DNA of 35,137 nucleotides from Mycobacterium sp. (GTDB lineage Bacteria > Actinomycetota > Actinomycetes > Mycobacteriales > Mycobacteriaceae): contig NZ_JAFBAT010000043.1 in the NCBI RefSeq assembly GCF_019247615.1, positions 1 through 35,137 on the forward strand, given 5' to 3'. The position numbers were made by a program, and so were the translations under genes. This document shows, piece by piece, positions 32,731-35,137 of this stretch (within the stretch, counting starts at the first letter, position 1; every line of letters starts with the position of its first letter). Below the pieces are notes generated by a model that worked only from the letters and a program-made list of their open reading frames with translations, had not been told where the DNA came from and ran no database searches.

Positions 32731-33642
32731 GTGTCCGAATCCGTGAAAAATCTCGGCGTCGTCGTCGCGGTCGACGGCTCGCCGGCAGCGAACTACGCCG
32801 CCTGCTGGGCGGCCCGCACCGCCGCCATCAGAAACGTGCCATTGACCATCGTGCACGCGGTGGCGACCCCCACCGCCACGTATCCGCCCGTCGCGTATCC
32901 CGAATCGCTGGTGGTGCGGCTGGAAGACGATGGCAAGAAGGCCATCATGCACGCGATGAAACTCGCCGAAGATGCGATGCCGGCGGACCGCAAGGTCGCC
33001 ATCAGCAGGGAGCTCGTCTATGCCACGCCGGCGCTGGCCCTGATCGAGATCTCGGATAAGGCGGAGATGATCGTCTTGGGCACCGCCGGGCGAGGATTGC
33101 TTGCTCGTGGCGTGCTTGGTTCGGTCAGCTCGACGGTGGTGCGGCACGCGAATTGCCCCGTCGCGGTCATCCATGACGAAGACCTACCGGACCCGCATGC
33201 TCCCATTCTGGTGGGAGTCGACGGTTCACCGGTCTCGGATCGCGCGACGGCGTTCGCGTTCGACGAAGCCTCGCGTCGCGGCGTCGATCTGATCGCCCTG
33301 CACGCATGGAGTGACGTCACCACCGAGGTCCCGTTCCTGGATTGGGCGACGGTCGAGGAAGAGGCGCAGCGCGCCCTCGCCGAGAGCCTGGCCGGCTCGC
33401 AAGAGCGCTACCCGGACGTCAAGGTGCACCGAGTGGTCGTTCGCGACCATCCGGCGCGCCACCTCATCGATGCGGCGGAGTCCGCGCAGCTTGTCGTCGT
33501 CGGCACCCACGGCCGAGGCGGCTTGACCGGTATGCTCCTCGGTTCGGTCAGCAACGCGGTCCTGCACTCCGTCCGGGTACCGGTGATCGTCGCCCGGCCG
33601 ACGTCAGCGTCCGGGCAACAGACCCCTACCGGCCCTGAGTGA
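32731..33642 (+). CDS. Tandem universal stress protein (Rv2623/Rv1996 type)
   Basis: 303 residues from a GTG with AAGGGAGA upstream. Two Usp domains (about 8-150 and 160-293). Each has the Asp of the first strand (VAVDGSP and VGVDGSP) and the ATP-binding GxxGxxxxxxxxxGS loop (GTAGRGLLARGVLGSVSS and GTHGRGGLTGMLLGSVSN), so both sites should bind nucleotide. Tandem Usp proteins of this type in M. tuberculosis belong to the dormancy regulon and slow growth through ATP binding (Rv2623). The DosR-like box supports similar control here. No membrane or kinase domain is attached. Confidence 0.93.
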   Translation: MSESVKNLGVVVAVDGSPAANYAACWAARTAAIRNVPLTIVHAVATPTATYPPVAYPESLVVRLEDDGKKAIMHAMKLAEDAMPADRKVAISRELVYATPALALIEISDKAEMIVLGTAGRGLLARGVLGSVSSTVVRHANCPVAVIHDEDLPDPHAPILVGVDGSPVSDRATAFAFDEASRRGVDLIALHAWSDVTTEVPFLDWATVEEEAQRALAESLAGSQERYPDVKVHRVVVRDHPARHLIDAAESAQLVVVGTHGRGGLTGMLLGSVSNAVLHSVRVPVIVARPTSASGQQTPTGPE

Positions 33643-33718
33643 CATCAGCCTTCGAGGATGAGGCATCCAGGCCGCGCTGCGCCAACAGGGTGGCGGAAGG
33701 TACAGAAAGTCTTGTCGC

Positions 33719-33866
33719 TCATGTGAATCGGACCTCGGTGCGCTGCGTTCCGAGATCGATGGCACCGTCGTCCGTCGCAATCGACGCCTCCACGACGTCG
33801 CCGTCATGCAGGGGAATTGCGGTTGCCGGCCTGAGCCTTGAAGAACCTCTTCCACTTGCAAATTTA
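33719..33866 (-). pseudogene. Possible remnant of a fumarylacetoacetate-hydrolase-like C-terminus
   Basis: On the minus strand one frame reads LHDGDVVEASIATDDGAIDL, then GTQRTEVRFT and a stop at 33719. This resembles the last beta-strand region of FAH-family hydrolases (usually ...LxDGDVVExxIxxxGxLxN). Upstream of about 33866 the similarity stops and no start codon or further domain is visible. It lies inside a 327-bp gap between two well-formed genes. I read it as the tail of a deleted gene; chance similarity cannot be excluded. Confidence 0.35.
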
Positions 33867-33890
33867 TGAGGTGAGACTCTCCACCTGAAC

Positions 33891-33947
33891 TGACGAAATC
33901 GTCACATACAAGGGGCGCGCGGTCAAGAGATTCTGACGAATTCTTCA
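33891..33947. promoter_or_regulatory. Two palindromic operators before TetR 3
   Basis: TGACGAAATCGTCA (33891-33904) has perfect 6-base arms (TGACGA/TCGTCA). TGACGAATTCTTCA (33934-33947) repeats it with one arm mismatch, 43 bases downstream. Both lie within 80 bases of the TetR start at 33970, as expected for an autoregulated repressor. The rest of the 33643-33969 gap holds the FAH-like remnant and nothing else I recognise. Confidence 0.6.
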
Positions 33948-33969
33948 GCTATGAGGCATACTGCTAAAC

Positions 33970-34623
33970 ATGAGCACCATGCCTGACAACGCAGAAGTGC
34001 CCAACCGCCTGCAGAGGCGCAAGCAGCGAACTAGAGCTGCACTGGTCAAAGCAGCTCAGCGGCTGATCGCCGAGGGAAAGGTCAACGTGCCGGTCCTGGA
34101 GATCACCCGGGTCGCCGACGTCGGGATGGGCTCCTTCTACAACCACTTCGACAGCAAGGAGCAGTTGTTCGAGGCGGCCGTTGCCGATGTGCTCGACGCC
34201 CACGGAGCGATCTTGGACCGGCTCACGGCGTCGATCGAGGATCCCGCGGAAACGTTCGCCACCAGCTTCCGGCTCACTGGCCGGCTGTTCCGTAATCGCC
34301 CTCAGGAGAGCGACATCTTATTGGCCAACGGTCCGGCGCTGCTGTCGTCGGATCGCGGCCTGGCGCCTCGCGCCCTTCGCGACATCAAGGCCGGCGCTGA
34401 CGCCGGACGATTCCACGTTGACGACGCCGAGCTTGCCCTCGCCGTCGCCGGTGGCGCGCTGCTCGGCCTCGGGAAGTTACTGCGGGACAACCCCGATCGT
34501 GACGATGCTGCGGCCGCCGACGCCGTCACCGAGAGCGTCTTGCGGCTGTTCGGGCTCAACGCCGAGGATGCACACGAACTCTGCCGGCGCCCGCTGCCCG
34601 ACGACGTGTTCGCCGAGACTTGA
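33970..34623 (+). CDS. TetR-family transcriptional regulator 3
   Basis: 217 residues. The HTH is at about 20-68 (RAALVKAAQRLIAEGKVNV, then VADVGMGSFYNHFDSKEQLFE). The C-terminal domain runs FRLTGRLFRNRPQESDILLAN, then LALAVAGGALLGLGKLL, and resembles lipid- or drug-sensing TetR members. An in-frame ATG three codons downstream (33979) is an alternative start; no strong ribosome binding site precedes either, and leaderless translation from near 33970 is possible. Two palindromic sites upstream suggest autoregulation. Its other targets cannot be seen; the convergent acyltransferase gene ends 6 bp away. Confidence 0.9.
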   Translation: MSTMPDNAEVPNRLQRRKQRTRAALVKAAQRLIAEGKVNVPVLEITRVADVGMGSFYNHFDSKEQLFEAAVADVLDAHGAILDRLTASIEDPAETFATSFRLTGRLFRNRPQESDILLANGPALLSSDRGLAPRALRDIKAGADAGRFHVDDAELALAVAGGALLGLGKLLRDNPDRDDAAAADAVTESVLRLFGLNAEDAHELCRRPLPDDVFAET

Positions 34624-34629
34624 GCCCAG

Positions 34630-35137
34630 TCAACGTCGGGCGCCGGGCAAGCCACTCGCCACCTGACGCGTGCTGGTGGCCTTCCGGGCAGATTTGGTGG
34701 GGCGAAGCGCCACCAGCAGCACCCCCGCGGCGAAAACGCCCTCGCTCACCCATGGAAAACGCCCATCCGGAGCGAAGCCCGCGTAGGCGAAGAAGTGAAG
34801 GCTCAAGGCGGCCATCGCGGCACCGACCAGCATGACCGGTTCGCCCCAGCGCTGTGGGGCGGGTATGGCGAGCCTCGGCAGCGGCGTGGCGAAGAAGCGT
34901 CGCTGCCACCACAACAGCACCATCTCCGCCGCCGTCACCAGGCTGAGGACGACGACCCATTCGAGGCGGACCAGCCACCATGCGGCGGTGCCCTCGGGCG
35001 GTTGCGGGAACAGGGCCGCCGGGTAAGCGACGATCGCCACGATCACGACGGGAATCATGTGCCAGAGGTAAAGGGCCATCACATTCTCGTTCGCCGCGGA
35101 CAGTACCCGCCGGATCACGCCGGCGCGGAGCACGCGG
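34630..35137 (-). CDS. Membrane acyltransferase (acyltransferase 3-like), C-terminal part
   Basis: The frame is open to the right edge, so the gene begins outside the window. About 169 C-terminal residues remain. NENVMALYLWHMIPVVIVAIV is the conserved late helix of OafA-type integral membrane acyltransferases, with the WHM motif, followed by hydrophobic helices at about WLVRLEWVVVLSLVTAAEMVL, then VMLVGAAMAALSLHFFAYAG and VSEGVFAAGVLLVAL. The tail is basic (RPTKSARKATSTRQ). Such enzymes transfer acetyl or other acyl groups to sugars of the cell envelope. The catalytic N-terminal His is outside the window. Confidence 0.75.
   Translation of the reverse strand, partial: RVLRAGVIRRVLSAANENVMALYLWHMIPVVIVAIVAYPAALFPQPPEGTAAWWLVRLEWVVVLSLVTAAEMVLLWWQRRFFATPLPRLAIPAPQRWGEPVMLVGAAMAALSLHFFAYAGFAPDGRFPWVSEGVFAAGVLLVALRPTKSARKATSTRQVASGLPGARR

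Noticed and set aside
33639-33869. 76-codon plus-strand open frame after the usp gene
   Set aside because: No ribosome binding site, no recognisable domain, and it overlaps the usp stop; the opposite strand has a better, though weak, coding resemblance.

Overview
The window is high-GC, densely coding DNA from a slow-growing, probably non-tuberculous Mycobacterium. The backbone genes follow the order I know from M. tuberculosis Rv2048c to Rv2038c: the 3' end of pks12, the Rv2047c-type fusion protein, lppI (opposite strand), lipT, pncA, the Rv2042c-type protein, and the Rv2041c-Rv2038c sugar ABC transporter. This synteny is recalled from established knowledge, not computed here.

Layout. 1-4056: end of the mycoketide synthase and its co-transcribed partner. 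About 4124-17593: a 13.5 kb block with no counterpart between Rv2047c and lppI in M. tuberculosis, bounded by two imperfect 47-bp direct repeats. 17653-19928: lppI and lipT. 19947-23540: a second, smaller set of extra genes (kinase-like/DUF7064-like fusion, gluconokinase, DoxX protein with an 11-residue repeat tail). 23618-24978: pncA and its coupled neighbour. 25089-29997: a lipoprotein and a sugar importer. 29999-35137: DUF3349 protein, GlgX, a universal stress protein behind a DosR-like box, a decayed fragment, a TetR regulator with its own operators, and a truncated acyltransferase.

The 13.5 kb block is the most interesting part. Its left half is a leftward operon (9084 to 4146). It encodes two about 80% identical multi-pass membrane proteins with invariant His/Asp/Glu residues, two tiny membrane proteins (34 and 42 residues), a single-span protein, a VOC-fold protein, and a NorQ/CbbQ-type AAA+ ATPase with its NorD/CbbO-type VWA partner. 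NorQ/NorD-type pairs activate metalloenzymes, so the operon looks like an undescribed membrane metalloenzyme with its own activation chaperone. The right half encodes two DapB/diaminopentanoate-dehydrogenase-like oxidoreductases, three SDRs (one of the mycofactocin-coupled type), a cytochrome P450 and two TetR regulators, which suggests oxidative catabolism of an alcohol, lipid or terpenoid-like substrate. A shared palindrome (TGAC-N4-GTCA) lies before the membrane operon, before the first dehydrogenase and before the first SDR, so one TetR protein probably ties both halves into one regulon.

No tRNA, rRNA, CRISPR array or insertion sequence was recognised. Apart from the regulatory gaps described below, there is no stretch of more than 300 bases without a gene except 33643-33969.
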